From contig CAZTVF010000040.1 of the NCBI GenBank assembly GCA_964616985.1, positions 1-40,955 on the forward strand: DNA of 40,955 bases. Reading direction: 5' to 3'. Shown one piece after another: positions 23,144 to 31,178 of the stretch. Under the pieces are notes generated by a model. That model ran no database searches, was not told the origin of the DNA, and saw nothing but the letters and a program-made list of their open reading frames with translations. The DNA is from CAZTVF01 sp964616985. GTDB lineage: Bacteria; Planctomycetota; Phycisphaerae; SM23-33. The stretch's first letter is position 1, and the number at the start of each line of letters is the position of its first letter. The position numbers and the translations under genes were made by a program.

Positions 23144-24472
23144 CTAAGCCATGTTCCTCTTATCGATCACTCGCTTCGCCTTGCCCTCGCTCCGCTGGAT
23201 GGTGTGGGGCTCGACGAGGCGGATGTCGGCGCGGATGCCGATGGTGTTCTCCACCGCGTGCGAAATCTTCCGCTGCAGTTCCTCCAGCCCGGTGATGCGA
23301 TCGGAGAAGATGGCCGCCGTCACCTCGATCTGCACTTCCATGCGGTCGAGGCCCTTCTCGCGGGTCAGCACGATCTGGTAGTGCGGCAGCGTGCCTTCCA
23401 CCGTCAGCATCGCCGCCTCGATCTGCGAGGGGAACACGTTCACGCCGCGGATGATGAACATGTCATCGCTTCGCCGGCCGATGCGGCGCATCCGCCTGAT
23501 CGTCCGCCCGCAGGGGCACTTCTCGCTCAGCAGCGACGTGATGTCCCGCGTGCGATAGCGGATCATCGGCATCGCCTGCTTCGACAGCGTCGTCAGCACC
23601 AGCTCGCCTTCCTGACCGTCAGGCACGGGGGCCAGCGTCTGGGGGTCGATAATCTCGGGGTAGAAATGGTCCTCGAACACGTGCAGGCCGTCCTGGTGCT
23701 CGCACTCGATCGCCACGCCGGGGCCGATGATCTCCGACAGGCCGTAGATGTCGAACGCCTTCACGTTGCTGTTGATCTCGATCCGCTCGCGCATGGCCTG
23801 CGTCCAGGGCTCGGCCCCGAACACGCCCGCGCGAAGCGGCAGGGTCTTGACGTCGATGCCCATCTCGCCCGCCCGCTCGATGAGGTGGATGAAATAGCTC
23901 GGCGTGCAGCAGATGGCCGTGACGCCGAAGTCCTTCATCACCATAATCTGGCGGTCGGTGTTGCCGCCGGAGATCGGGATCACCGTCGCGCCCAGCGCCT
24001 CGGCCCCGTAGTGCGCACCCAGGCCGCCGGTGAACAGGCCGTAGCCGTAGGCGTTCTGGATGATGTCGCCCTCGTGCAGGCCGCACGCGGCGAAGCTGCG
24101 GACCATCACGCTGGACCACACCTCCACGTCCTGCCGGGTGTACGCCACCACGATGGGCTTGCCCGTCGTGCCGCTGGAGGCGTGCAGGCGGACGATGTCG
24201 CGCATCGGGCTGGCGAACAGGCCGAACGGGTACGTGTCGCGCAGGTCGCTCTTGACGGTGAAGGGCAGCTTGACGATATCGGCCAGCGTGCGGATGTCCG
24301 CCGGCGTGTGGCCCTTCTCGTCCATCCGCGTGCGGAACAGCTGCACGTTCTTGTAGGCAATCTCCACCATGCTCTGCAGCCGCCGGAGCTGCAGGTTCCT
24401 CAGCTGCGCCTGCGGCAGATAGTCCGGCGCGCTGGCGGGGTGGAATTGGACCTCGCTAGTTGAATCAGTCAT
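23144..24472 (-). CDS. paaK: Phenylacetate-CoA ligase family protein, copy 2
   Basis: 442 residues. It has the same architecture as copy 1: HASSGTTGKP at 97-106, FDIYGLSEIIGPG, YRTRDITSL, CPCGRTIRRM, IIRGVNVFPSQIEA and the GKAKRVID lid. It forms aryl-acetyl-CoA from an aryl-acetate, ATP and CoA. The ATG at 24472 has AAAGGA six bases upstream; the reading frame further upstream is open but rich in repeats (24504-24576) and rejected. It follows iorB by about 240 bases. Two copies in one cluster suggest different substrates (for example phenylacetate and indoleacetate), which is inference. Confidence 0.9.
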   Translation of the reverse strand: MTDSTSEVQFHPASAPDYLPQAQLRNLQLRRLQSMVEIAYKNVQLFRTRMDEKGHTPADIRTLADIVKLPFTVKSDLRDTYPFGLFASPMRDIVRLHASSGTTGKPIVVAYTRQDVEVWSSVMVRSFAACGLHEGDIIQNAYGYGLFTGGLGAHYGAEALGATVIPISGGNTDRQIMVMKDFGVTAICCTPSYFIHLIERAGEMGIDVKTLPLRAGVFGAEPWTQAMRERIEINSNVKAFDIYGLSEIIGPGVAIECEHQDGLHVFEDHFYPEIIDPQTLAPVPDGQEGELVLTTLSKQAMPMIRYRTRDITSLLSEKCPCGRTIRRMRRIGRRSDDMFIIRGVNVFPSQIEAAMLTVEGTLPHYQIVLTREKGLDRMEVQIEVTAAIFSDRITGLEELQRKISHAVENTIGIRADIRLVEPHTIQRSEGKAKRVIDKRNMA

Positions 24473-24503
24473 AGTGCGTCCTTTGTCGTCTTCACCATCG
24501 TCC

Positions 24504-24576
24504 GCTTCAGCCCCGCAGGGGCGGCCGTGTTTTGCCATCGCCTGCTTCAGCACCGTAGCGGCGGCCGTGCTTGGCC
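24504..24576. repeat. Tandem direct repeat, GCTTCAGC..GGCGGCCGTG
   Basis: Copies at 24504-24536 and 24544-24576 are alike at 28 of 33 bases, each beginning GCTTCAGC and holding GGCGGCCGTG. The first contains the AGCCCCGCAGGGGCG core also seen at 40903. Both lie in the iorB-paaK gap. Confidence 0.55.
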
Positions 24577-24642
24577 CAGGGCGTAAGCCCCGTAGGGCCT
24601 GGCGGCCAGTGACTACGGCCCACTGGCTCCCGGCTTCATCCA

Positions 24643-24668
24643 GGTGGCGGCCTGGGAAGGCCGCCACC
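24643..24668. repeat. GGCGGCC hairpin, long perfect form
   Basis: An 11-base-pair perfect stem GGTGGCGGCCT / AGGCCGCCACC with a 4-base loop in the iorB-paaK gap. It is flanked (24681-24716) by words of the type CTGGCTACTGGC. Confidence 0.6.
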
Positions 24669-24710
24669 CCGTTCAACACCTGCCACTAGCCACTGGCTAC
24701 TGGCTCGTGG

Positions 24711-25193
24711 CTACTGCTTCACGCTCGAGCGGCCGATCGCGAACGCCTGCATGTTCGCCTCGTGCAGCTTGGGCGCCAGGGCCGCCTTGACCGCCTCCAG
24801 CCAGACCGGCTCGGCGATGGGCAGGTACGCACTGAGCACGCCCAACAGGGCGATGTTGAGGCTGCGGCGATCGGGCAACAGATCTTCGTCGACGCGGTCG
24901 GGCGAAATCAACGTGCCGCCCTCCCGCAGGACGTAGCGGTTATTATCCACCTGATCCGCGGCCAGCACCAGCAGGTAGTCGGCCTCGCCGGGGGTGACCA
25001 TCGGGCTGAACACCTGCCGTCCGAAACGGACGTCGCTGGCGACCGAGCCGCCCCGCTGGCTCATGCCGTGGATCTCGCTCTTCTTCACGTCGAAGCCCGC
25101 GCGGAAGACCGCGTCGGCCAGGATGTCCGACGCCTTCAACACGCCTTGTCCGCCCAGGCCGGCGACGACCACGTTGGTGGCTTTATCCGTCAT
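24711..25193 (-). CDS. iorB: Indolepyruvate ferredoxin oxidoreductase, beta subunit
   Basis: 160 residues, short for IorB (about 190-200). It is the gamma-type domain of 2-oxoacid:ferredoxin oxidoreductases: GLGGQGVLKASDILADA at 12-28 and EIHGMSQRGGSVASDVRFG at about 41-59. With IorA it turns indolepyruvate and other aryl-pyruvates into aryl-acetyl-CoA, CO2 and reduced ferredoxin. It starts one base after the iorA stop, so coupling is very likely; GGGAG lies inside the end of iorA. Confidence 0.9.
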   Translation of the reverse strand: MTDKATNVVVAGLGGQGVLKASDILADAVFRAGFDVKKSEIHGMSQRGGSVASDVRFGRQVFSPMVTPGEADYLLVLAADQVDNNRYVLREGGTLISPDRVDEDLLPDRRSLNIALLGVLSAYLPIAEPVWLEAVKAALAPKLHEANMQAFAIGRSSVKQ

Positions 25194-25194
25194 G

Positions 25195-26796
25195 CTACGC
25201 TCCCTTCCCCGCGTCGCGGGCCTCGAGTTCCTTGATCCGCTTGGCCGCCAGCAAGCAAGGCCGGCGGGCGATGATCAGGTTCAGCCGCCCGTTGCCCAGG
25301 CAGTCCTTCAGCAGCTGCTCGAACGAGTCCACGTCCTTCGTCGGGTCACACAGGTGAACGTCCTTGATGCCCAGCGACCGGGCCAGGTCCTCCACCACCA
25401 CCTTGCCCGTCTGATCGTGATTGAGCTTGCGGCCGGTGCCCGGGTGCTCCTGCAGGCCGGTCATGGCCGTCGTGCCGTTGTCGAGGATGATCACCACGTG
25501 CCCGGTCGCCGGCGGATTGTAGACCATCTCCACCAGCCCGGTGATGCCGCTGTGCATGAACGTGCTGTCGCCGATCACCGAGACAACCTTCGTCGCCTCC
25601 TCGGCCGCCAGCACGTGACGCAGCCCCAGCCCCACCGTGATGCTCGCGCCCATGCACACGCACGTGTCCATGGCCGAGAACGGCGGCAGCACGCCCAGCG
25701 TGTAGCAGCCGATATCGCCGGAAACGATGCAGCCGAGTTTGTTGAGCGTCGTGAACACGGCGCGGTGCGGGCAGCCCAGGCACAGTTGCGGGGGCTTGCC
25801 CGGCGGCGGGGCCTGCTCGGGCGACACGTCGCCGGCGAGGATTCGCCGCACGCGGGCGACGCTCAGCTCGCCGAAGCGGTACATCTCGGGCCGACTTTCC
25901 ACTTCAACGCCCGAGGCGCGGATGGCGTCGGCGAGGTACGGGTCGCCCTCTTCGATGACGACGCAGCGGTCGACGCCCTCGGCGAAGGCGCGAATCTTTT
26001 CCAACGGCAGCGGGTGTGTCAGGCCCAGCTTGAGGACGCTGGCCTCGGGGGCCGCCTCGCGGGCGTGCATGTACGAGATGCCCGAGGCGATGATGCCCAG
26101 CGACCGCTCGCCCATGTCCACGCGGTTCAGCGGCGACTGCTCCGCCCAGGCGGCCAGGTCCGACAGCTTCTGCCGAAGCCGCGCGTGGGCCGCGCGGGCG
26201 TAGGCGGGAATCATCACGCGGCCGCGGACGTCGCGCTCAAACCGCGCCTCGTGCCGCAGGGGCTCGCCGTCGTGCAGGTGAACGATTGTCTTGGAATGGC
26301 AGACCCGCGTGGTCATGCGGAGCAGCACGGGCATGTGGTACTGGTGCGACAGTTCGAAGGCGGCCTGGGCGAAGTAATACGCCTCCTGCGAATCGGCAGG
26401 CTCGAGCATCGGCAGGCCCGCGGCCACCGCGTAGCGGCGGTTGTCCTGTTCGTTCTGGCTCGAGGCCATGCCCGGGTCATCGGCGGAGATGAGGACCAGC
26501 GCGCCGGTCACGCCTGTGTAGGCGGCTGTGAACAGCGGGTCTGCGGCCACGTTGACGCCCACGTGCTTCATGGTGACCAGGGCATACGCGCCGGCGAAGG
26601 CCGCGCCGATGCCGACCTCCAGCGCCGCCTTCTCGTTGGGCGCCCACTGGGCCTTGCCGCCCAGTTCGCTGAACTGCTCGAGGATTTCGGTGGAGGGCGT
26701 GCCGGGGTAGCCCGTGCCCAGCCCCACCCCGACGGCCAGGGCGGCCCGGGCGACGGCTTCATTTCCGCTCAGCAGGGATCCGGCAACACTACTCAT
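25195..26796 (-). CDS. iorA: Indolepyruvate ferredoxin oxidoreductase, alpha subunit, lacking ferredoxin domain
   Basis: 533 residues. The N-terminal pyrimidine-binding domain (GTGYPGTPSTEILE, with MKHVGVNVAADPL) and the middle domain with CLGCPHRAVF (339-348) are typical. The TPP-binding part has GDSTFMHSGITG (409-420) and ILDNGTTAMTG (437-447), the GDG-like and NN-like ends of the thiamine motif. IorA usually ends with a domain holding two [4Fe-4S] clusters (CxxCxxCxxxCP twice) at about 580-600 residues. Here it stops after IIARRPCLLAAKRIKELEARD with no cysteine clusters, and iorB begins at once. GGAG lies six bases before the ATG. It overlaps the thioesterase gene by eight bases. Confidence 0.92.
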   Translation of the reverse strand: MSSVAGSLLSGNEAVARAALAVGVGLGTGYPGTPSTEILEQFSELGGKAQWAPNEKAALEVGIGAAFAGAYALVTMKHVGVNVAADPLFTAAYTGVTGALVLISADDPGMASSQNEQDNRRYAVAAGLPMLEPADSQEAYYFAQAAFELSHQYHMPVLLRMTTRVCHSKTIVHLHDGEPLRHEARFERDVRGRVMIPAYARAAHARLRQKLSDLAAWAEQSPLNRVDMGERSLGIIASGISYMHAREAAPEASVLKLGLTHPLPLEKIRAFAEGVDRCVVIEEGDPYLADAIRASGVEVESRPEMYRFGELSVARVRRILAGDVSPEQAPPPGKPPQLCLGCPHRAVFTTLNKLGCIVSGDIGCYTLGVLPPFSAMDTCVCMGASITVGLGLRHVLAAEEATKVVSVIGDSTFMHSGITGLVEMVYNPPATGHVVIILDNGTTAMTGLQEHPGTGRKLNHDQTGKVVVEDLARSLGIKDVHLCDPTKDVDSFEQLLKDCLGNGRLNLIIARRPCLLAAKRIKELEARDAGKGA

Positions 26797-27214
26797 GTAA
26801 GTCTCCGCTATCGCCCAGGGCCGCCAGCAACCAGCTCGGCGGCCGGATGGGCTTGCCCTGGGGTGATGTAATGGCGTGTATCGTGTAGCCGCGTGCGACG
26901 CTTGCGCCGCCGGCCTCCTGGACGATCTGCAGTTCGAACCGCATGCGGGCCTTCCCCGCCATCGCGGCCGTGGTGGTGATGCGCAGCAGGTCGTCGTACC
27001 TGGCCCGGCCGAGGAATTCCACGTGCGCCTCCACCAGGGGCAGCATCGCGCCCCGCTGCTCCATCTCGGCGTATGCGATGCCGATCTGGCGGAGGTATTC
27101 GGTGCGGCCGCACTCGAACCACTCCAGCGCGCGGGAATTATAGAACGTGCCCATCTGGTCCGTCTCGCTGTAACGGACGCGCAGGTGAGTCGTGTTTTGA
27201 ACTCGTTCGCTCAT
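26789..27214 (-). CDS. Acyl-CoA thioesterase, hotdog fold (YbgC/FcbB-like)
   Basis: 141 residues. The 4-hydroxybenzoyl-CoA thioesterase signature is YSETDQMGTFYNSRALEWFECGRTEYLR, given here by its key parts: Asp at about 19 and the F-E-x-x-R helix. The family hydrolyses acyl- or aryl-CoA. As the first gene of the ior-paaK row, overlapping iorA by eight bases, it may release CoA from aryl-acetyl-CoA. No ribosome binding site is visible, since an intrinsic terminator ends only nine bases before the ATG. Confidence 0.85.
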   Translation of the reverse strand: MSERVQNTTHLRVRYSETDQMGTFYNSRALEWFECGRTEYLRQIGIAYAEMEQRGAMLPLVEAHVEFLGRARYDDLLRITTTAAMAGKARMRFELQIVQEAGGASVARGYTIHAITSPQGKPIRPPSWLLAALGDSGDLHE

Positions 27215-27223
27215 ATGCTTAGC

Positions 27224-27254
27224 AAAAAACCCCGCCTGAACCCATCACGCGGGG
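27224..27254 (-). terminator. Terminator in the leader of the thioesterase-ior operon
   Basis: On the minus strand, CCCCGC/GCGGGG (27249-27254 with 27230-27235) makes a 6-GC stem with a 13-base loop, followed by U6 (27229-27224). It ends nine bases before the thioesterase ATG. It may be a second stop for the porin message or an attenuator of the operon. Confidence 0.65.
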
Positions 27255-27269
27255 CTTATCGAAGCGTCT

Positions 27270-27298
27270 TTAGTACCAGATTTTGCGGGGGAAATCAA
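27270..27298 (-). promoter_or_regulatory. Possible promoter of the thioesterase-ior operon
   Basis: Minus strand: TTGATT (27298-27293), a 17-base spacer, TACTAA (27275-27270). The match is moderate. If real, the message starts near 27263 and its first ~50 bases are mainly the terminator at 27224-27254. Confidence 0.35.
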
Positions 27299-27396
27299 GT
27301 ATGGCGAAAGGCGCGGGCTGCGCCCGCAACCCAATTGCAGTTCTCCCCCTCGTCTGCGGCGAAAGACCTGCACACTGCACCATGCCACGACGGCCT

Positions 27397-27430
27397 AACA
27401 AAGCGGGCCGCCCCGGTTGGAGCGGCCCGC
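27397..27430 (-). terminator. Intrinsic terminator after the porin gene
   Basis: Minus strand: stem GCGGGCCGC / GCGGCCCGC (9 perfect pairs; 27422-27430 and 27403-27411), then TTTGTT. It lies 26 bases past the porin stop. Confidence 0.7.
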
Positions 27431-27455
27431 GTGAAGCGCGTTCAGATCGCGGCGA

Positions 27456-28895
27456 TCACCACGTGAAGACCCATTCCCAACGGGCGTAGGCGGCCACGTC
27501 GTTGTTGCGGTCGTTGTAGTAGTTGCCGGGGCCGAAGACCTCGCCGAGCACGTGCGTGCTGACGTGATTGTTGAATTTGTACTTGGCGATGGCGGTGAAT
27601 AGCTGGCCGCGGAAGCTGCCGTGGTTGGAGAACTGCGCGCTGCTGCGGCGGGTGTTCTCGTCGGCGAACAGCAAGTGGTAGTCCAGGCTGATCTCCATGG
27701 GCTTGACGGGCTTGATGGTCCAGCCCAGCACGGTGATGTGGTGCAGGTTGGTCGTGTCGGCGATGCGGGTCTCGCTGGCGTAGGTGTAGACGTACAAATC
27801 GCTCCACTGCGGGTAGCGGCCCCACAGCAGGTTGAACTGCTCGTTGGTGTCGGTGCCCGGATCATCACCGGAGAGGTACTCGTAGCCGGTGCGCAGCTGG
27901 TTGTCCATCGCGTCGCGGAAGAAGTACGTCAGGCGGGTGTTGGCGCCGAAGGCACAGACATCATGGCCGTCCTTGTGGCCGAGCTGCTCGGCGATTTCAC
28001 CGCGGGCCCGCCAGTTTTTGTCGAAATCGTGCTCGACGCGGGTGCCGAAGGTATGCAGTTCGGCCTGGTCGGGCGTGACGCCGGCGATCCGCTCGTCCGG
28101 CGAGTCGTGCTTCCACATGTAGTAGCCGTCGAGCGTCGTGTCCTTGATCGACTTGTTGCTGACATACAGGATCGCGCCGCGTTCATCGTTGCTGCGCAAC
28201 GGCGTGCTGTCGTTGTTGAAGGGCTTGAGATACTGGTCTTCCGTCGTGTCCTGATCGATGTAGATCGTGTCGATCGTGGTCTTGAGGTCCTTAAGCTCGT
28301 AGGTCGAACGGATGGCGTCGAAGGAGATCGTGCGAGAGCCGTCTTCCGGCGTGCCTTCGAGCACCAGCCAGCCATCGCCGAGCTTGATGTCCTGGCGGCC
28401 GACCGTCACGGTCCAGTCCTGCCCCATGAGCTTCTTGAACGACACGTTCAGCTGGTCGAACAGCACGTCGTTGGTGGCCCAGTTGGGCTTGGAGTCGGGC
28501 TTGCAGTAGTGGCGCGGCTCCCATACGAGGCGGGCGTTAATGTCGATGTTGTCCACCGGCGTCACGGTGGCCCAGAGGCGAGAGCGATAGCGCTGGAAGT
28601 TGTACTCGTGGTTGGCCGCCTCCTTGTTGAGGTTGATGGCGTTGTTGAAGTACTCTTCGCGGGCCCGCAGATCGGCGCCCCACTTCAGCCAGGGCACGGG
28701 GTTCTTGCTATTCTCGATGGCCGCTTCCACCGGGTCAAGCGGCTCGTTCGCCTCGGGGGCCTTGGTCTCGGTGACCGTCGTCTTGGTAGCCGTGACACTC
28801 GGTTCCGTTGGCTTGGTTGTCTGGGCCGAGGCATCCTGCCAGGCCCAGAGGCACGCCATCGCCAAGGCGGCCAGTGCGATCTTCGTTGCGTTCAT
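27456..28895 (-). CDS. Outer-membrane porin, alginate-export-like beta barrel
   Basis: 479 residues. A signal peptide ends at ASA (about residue 24). A Thr/Lys/Glu-rich linker and a predicted periplasmic stretch follow, then from about 70 onward alternating amphipathic strands with many aromatic residues. WGADLRAREEYFNN, RYRSRLWATVTPVDNIDINARL and VTVGRQDIKLGDGW match the AlgE/alginate_exp barrel pattern. The protein ends WEWVFTW, an aromatic-rich terminal strand. No substrate can be told. Start: AAGGAG lies five bases before the second of two adjacent ATGs, so MNATK is preferred over MMNATK. It follows the symporter by 26 bases, so the two probably bring one small solute across both membranes. 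Confidence 0.8.
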   Translation of the reverse strand: MNATKIALAALAMACLWAWQDASAQTTKPTEPSVTATKTTVTETKAPEANEPLDPVEAAIENSKNPVPWLKWGADLRAREEYFNNAINLNKEAANHEYNFQRYRSRLWATVTPVDNIDINARLVWEPRHYCKPDSKPNWATNDVLFDQLNVSFKKLMGQDWTVTVGRQDIKLGDGWLVLEGTPEDGSRTISFDAIRSTYELKDLKTTIDTIYIDQDTTEDQYLKPFNNDSTPLRSNDERGAILYVSNKSIKDTTLDGYYMWKHDSPDERIAGVTPDQAELHTFGTRVEHDFDKNWRARGEIAEQLGHKDGHDVCAFGANTRLTYFFRDAMDNQLRTGYEYLSGDDPGTDTNEQFNLLWGRYPQWSDLYVYTYASETRIADTTNLHHITVLGWTIKPVKPMEISLDYHLLFADENTRRSSAQFSNHGSFRGQLFTAIAKYKFNNHVSTHVLGEVFGPGNYYNDRNNDVAAYARWEWVFTW

Positions 28896-28921
28896 CATTG
28901 CTCCTTTTTGGGGTGAACGTT

Positions 28922-30817
28922 TTAGTTGTGAAAGCAGCGGTCAATGTGCTCTCGGGCGGGCGGCTTGGTGAACACGCTCACCACCACCGCCGTCAGGATC
29001 GACAGCGGCAGCGCCACCACCAGCGGGTCTACAGAAGGCCAGTTGGGATAATCGGCTAAGAGGCTCGGTTTTCTGTCGGTAAATTTGTACACCAGGCCGA
29101 TCGCGTCGGCCTCGGCCGCCTTGATGAACACCACCCAGAAGGACGTCACCACGAATCCCACAAACATCGAGGCGATGGCCGCGGCCTTGGTCATCCGCTT
29201 GAAGAACAGCCCGCCCAGGATGCTCGGCAGGAACGCCGACGCGCACAGGCCGAAGAAGATGGCCGTCGCGCGGGCGATGAAGTAGTCGCCGCGGACGTAG
29301 ATGCCGATCGTCACCGCCAGCACCAGCCCGATGATGATGCCGATGCGGGTGACCCCGATGCTGCCGCCCTTGCGCCCCGTCAGCGTGCCGTACACGTCAT
29401 GACCAATGGCGCTGCCGGAGGTGTGGAACTGGCTCGACAGCGTGCTCATCGCCGCCGCCAGCAGCGTCAGCAGGAACAGCACGCCGAACTCCTTGGGCAA
29501 GGCCGAGGTCACGAAGATCGGGATGATGCTGTCGGAGTTGAACATGTACTTGCCGGTGTTGTTGTCCAGCACCACCGCACGCGTTAAGCCGATCGCCTGG
29601 GGCTTGACCTCCACCCACGTGTGGCCGTCCTGCTCCCACTGCTTGACGATCTCCGCCTTGGCGGCCGGGCCCACGCCCGAGAGCACCAGATGGGTGTCGG
29701 CCCCGTGCGCCTCGACCGCGCCGCTGGCCACCGTGTCCAGGTGCATCAGGCGGCAAGGGGCGGACTTCTCCCCCATGCGGTCCTTCTTGGTGATGACCAT
29801 CTCATTGGACTCGCCCACCAGCACGCCCTTGACCACTTCGTGATTCTTGAAGTACACGTTGCTCAGGGCACCGACGGTGAAGGCCACGCCCGTCATCATC
29901 AGGATGAACACGCCGCCGACGAGCGTTGCGCGGTTGAGCTCACGCTTCGATTTCACCGTCATGAACCGCACCGACAATTGCGGCTGGGCCAGCACGCCGA
30001 TGCCCACGCCCATGACGATGGTCGTGAAGACGATGTACCACAGATCGTACCCGCCGGACCCCGCGGCGGGCTTGCCCCACCCGAAGGCCGGCGTGGCCGT
30101 CCATCCCTGGTGCCCGATGGCCTTGTGAGGCGGCATCACCTGGGAGGCCATGTTCGTCAGTTCCGTATGAGCGGCCGTGACGCCCCCCAGCGACGAGTAC
30201 GCCCACACGAGCAGCACGGCCATGCCCACGAACATGATCACGCCCTGCAGCGCGTCGGTGTACATGACGGCCTTGAGGCCGCCGGCGATGACGTAGGCGG
30301 CCACGATCACCGCGAAGACCAGCAGCGCGGTGTTGTAGTCGACCTTAAACTGGGCGGTGATGAACTCGGTGCCGCCGATGATGACGGCGGCGGCGTAAAG
30401 GGGCATGAACAGGAAGATGATCAGGCCGACGAAGACCTGGATGAACTTGCTGTTGAATCGCCGGCCCATCAATTCCGGGAAAGTGTGGGCGTCGAGGCGG
30501 TGGCCGATCTGCCGCGTCCTGCCGCCCAGGAATACGAAGGCGATGAAGATGCCCACGAAGATGTTGAGGAAGGTCAGCCACAGCAGGCTCATGCCAAAGA
30601 GCCCGGCCACGCCGCCAAAACCCACGATGGCGCTGGTGGAGATGAACGTGGCCCCGTAGCTCAGCGCCATAATGAATGGATGGGTCTTGCGACCGGCGAC
30701 GAGGTAGTCGGCGGATGTCTGCGTCCGGCGGTACCCCAGCCAGCCCAGGTACCCTACGGCGAGGACATAGAGGACAATGACGAGGATCTCATAGGCTCCG
30801 ACAGCTTGCGCAAGCAT
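28922..30817 (-). CDS. Sodium:solute symporter (SSS family) with large loop insertion
   Basis: 631 residues with about 13 membrane segments of the SSS/LeuT-like fold. The family signatures are SADYLVAGRK near the start and AYVIAGGLKAVMYTDALQGVIMF at about 174-196. LAAAMSTLSSQFH at about 453-465 holds the Na2-site region. Between the segments ending at about 320 (VGALSNVYF) and resuming at about 428 (SDSIIPIFVTSALP) lies an extra soluble part of ~105 residues (HLDTVASGAVEAHG and KQWEQDGHTWVEVK among others) that ordinary SSS proteins lack. GGAG lies five bases before the ATG. It stands between a small accessory protein gene and the porin, in one operon. The solute is unknown; acetate or another carboxylate is a guess from family size. 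Confidence 0.88.
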   Translation of the reverse strand: MLAQAVGAYEILVIVLYVLAVGYLGWLGYRRTQTSADYLVAGRKTHPFIMALSYGATFISTSAIVGFGGVAGLFGMSLLWLTFLNIFVGIFIAFVFLGGRTRQIGHRLDAHTFPELMGRRFNSKFIQVFVGLIIFLFMPLYAAAVIIGGTEFITAQFKVDYNTALLVFAVIVAAYVIAGGLKAVMYTDALQGVIMFVGMAVLLVWAYSSLGGVTAAHTELTNMASQVMPPHKAIGHQGWTATPAFGWGKPAAGSGGYDLWYIVFTTIVMGVGIGVLAQPQLSVRFMTVKSKRELNRATLVGGVFILMMTGVAFTVGALSNVYFKNHEVVKGVLVGESNEMVITKKDRMGEKSAPCRLMHLDTVASGAVEAHGADTHLVLSGVGPAAKAEIVKQWEQDGHTWVEVKPQAIGLTRAVVLDNNTGKYMFNSDSIIPIFVTSALPKEFGVLFLLTLLAAAMSTLSSQFHTSGSAIGHDVYGTLTGRKGGSIGVTRIGIIIGLVLAVTIGIYVRGDYFIARATAIFFGLCASAFLPSILGGLFFKRMTKAAAIASMFVGFVVTSFWVVFIKAAEADAIGLVYKFTDRKPSLLADYPNWPSVDPLVVALPLSILTAVVVSVFTKPPAREHIDRCFHN

Positions 30818-30865
30818 ATATTCTCCAGCCGGTTATCGAGTGAAACGAAGGAGGGGTTAGAGGGG

Positions 30866-31039
30866 CTAGACTTCTTCCTGTTCGATCTTCTTATCCTGGG
30901 CCGCCCATTGGGCGTCTTCCTGCTTGATCGAATCGTCGCCTCGGTTCCAGTTGATAAGCCCATACACGACGCACAAAGCCGTGCTCGCAAGGCACAGCAG
31001 GTACGCAGCGAGAACGTAATTGTCGTTGATTCCTAACAT
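30866..31039 (-). CDS. Symporter small accessory protein
   Basis: 57 residues, one membrane segment (about 8-30, VLAAYLLCLASTALCVVYGLI). It begins MLGINDNYV and then has NWNRGDD and a charged tail (QEDAQWAAQDKKIEQEEV). This is the shape of the small one-helix partners found beside SSS symporters, which are thought to stabilise or modulate them. GAGG lies upstream of the ATG. It is the first gene of the symporter-porin row, 48 bases before the symporter, and behind the CRP-type site at 31179. Confidence 0.75.
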   Translation of the reverse strand: MLGINDNYVLAAYLLCLASTALCVVYGLINWNRGDDSIKQEDAQWAAQDKKIEQEEV

Positions 31040-31154
31040 GCTTTGCCTCTTCTAAACGAAGTGTCTGCAGCAGGCTGGGAACGAACGCCCCAGCTGAACG
31101 GGCAGATTGATACCGGAATCTCGGAACACATGCAAACAGAAACTCAAAAAAGGC

Positions 31155-31160
31155 ACTTTA
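31155..31160 (-). promoter_or_regulatory. Possible -10 of the symporter operon
   Basis: Minus strand TAAAGT (4 of 6). Its centre is 30 bases from the centre of the CRP-type palindrome, which would put that site near -41, the class II activation position. Confidence 0.3.
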
Positions 31161-31178
31161 TTATTACAGAATACATAT

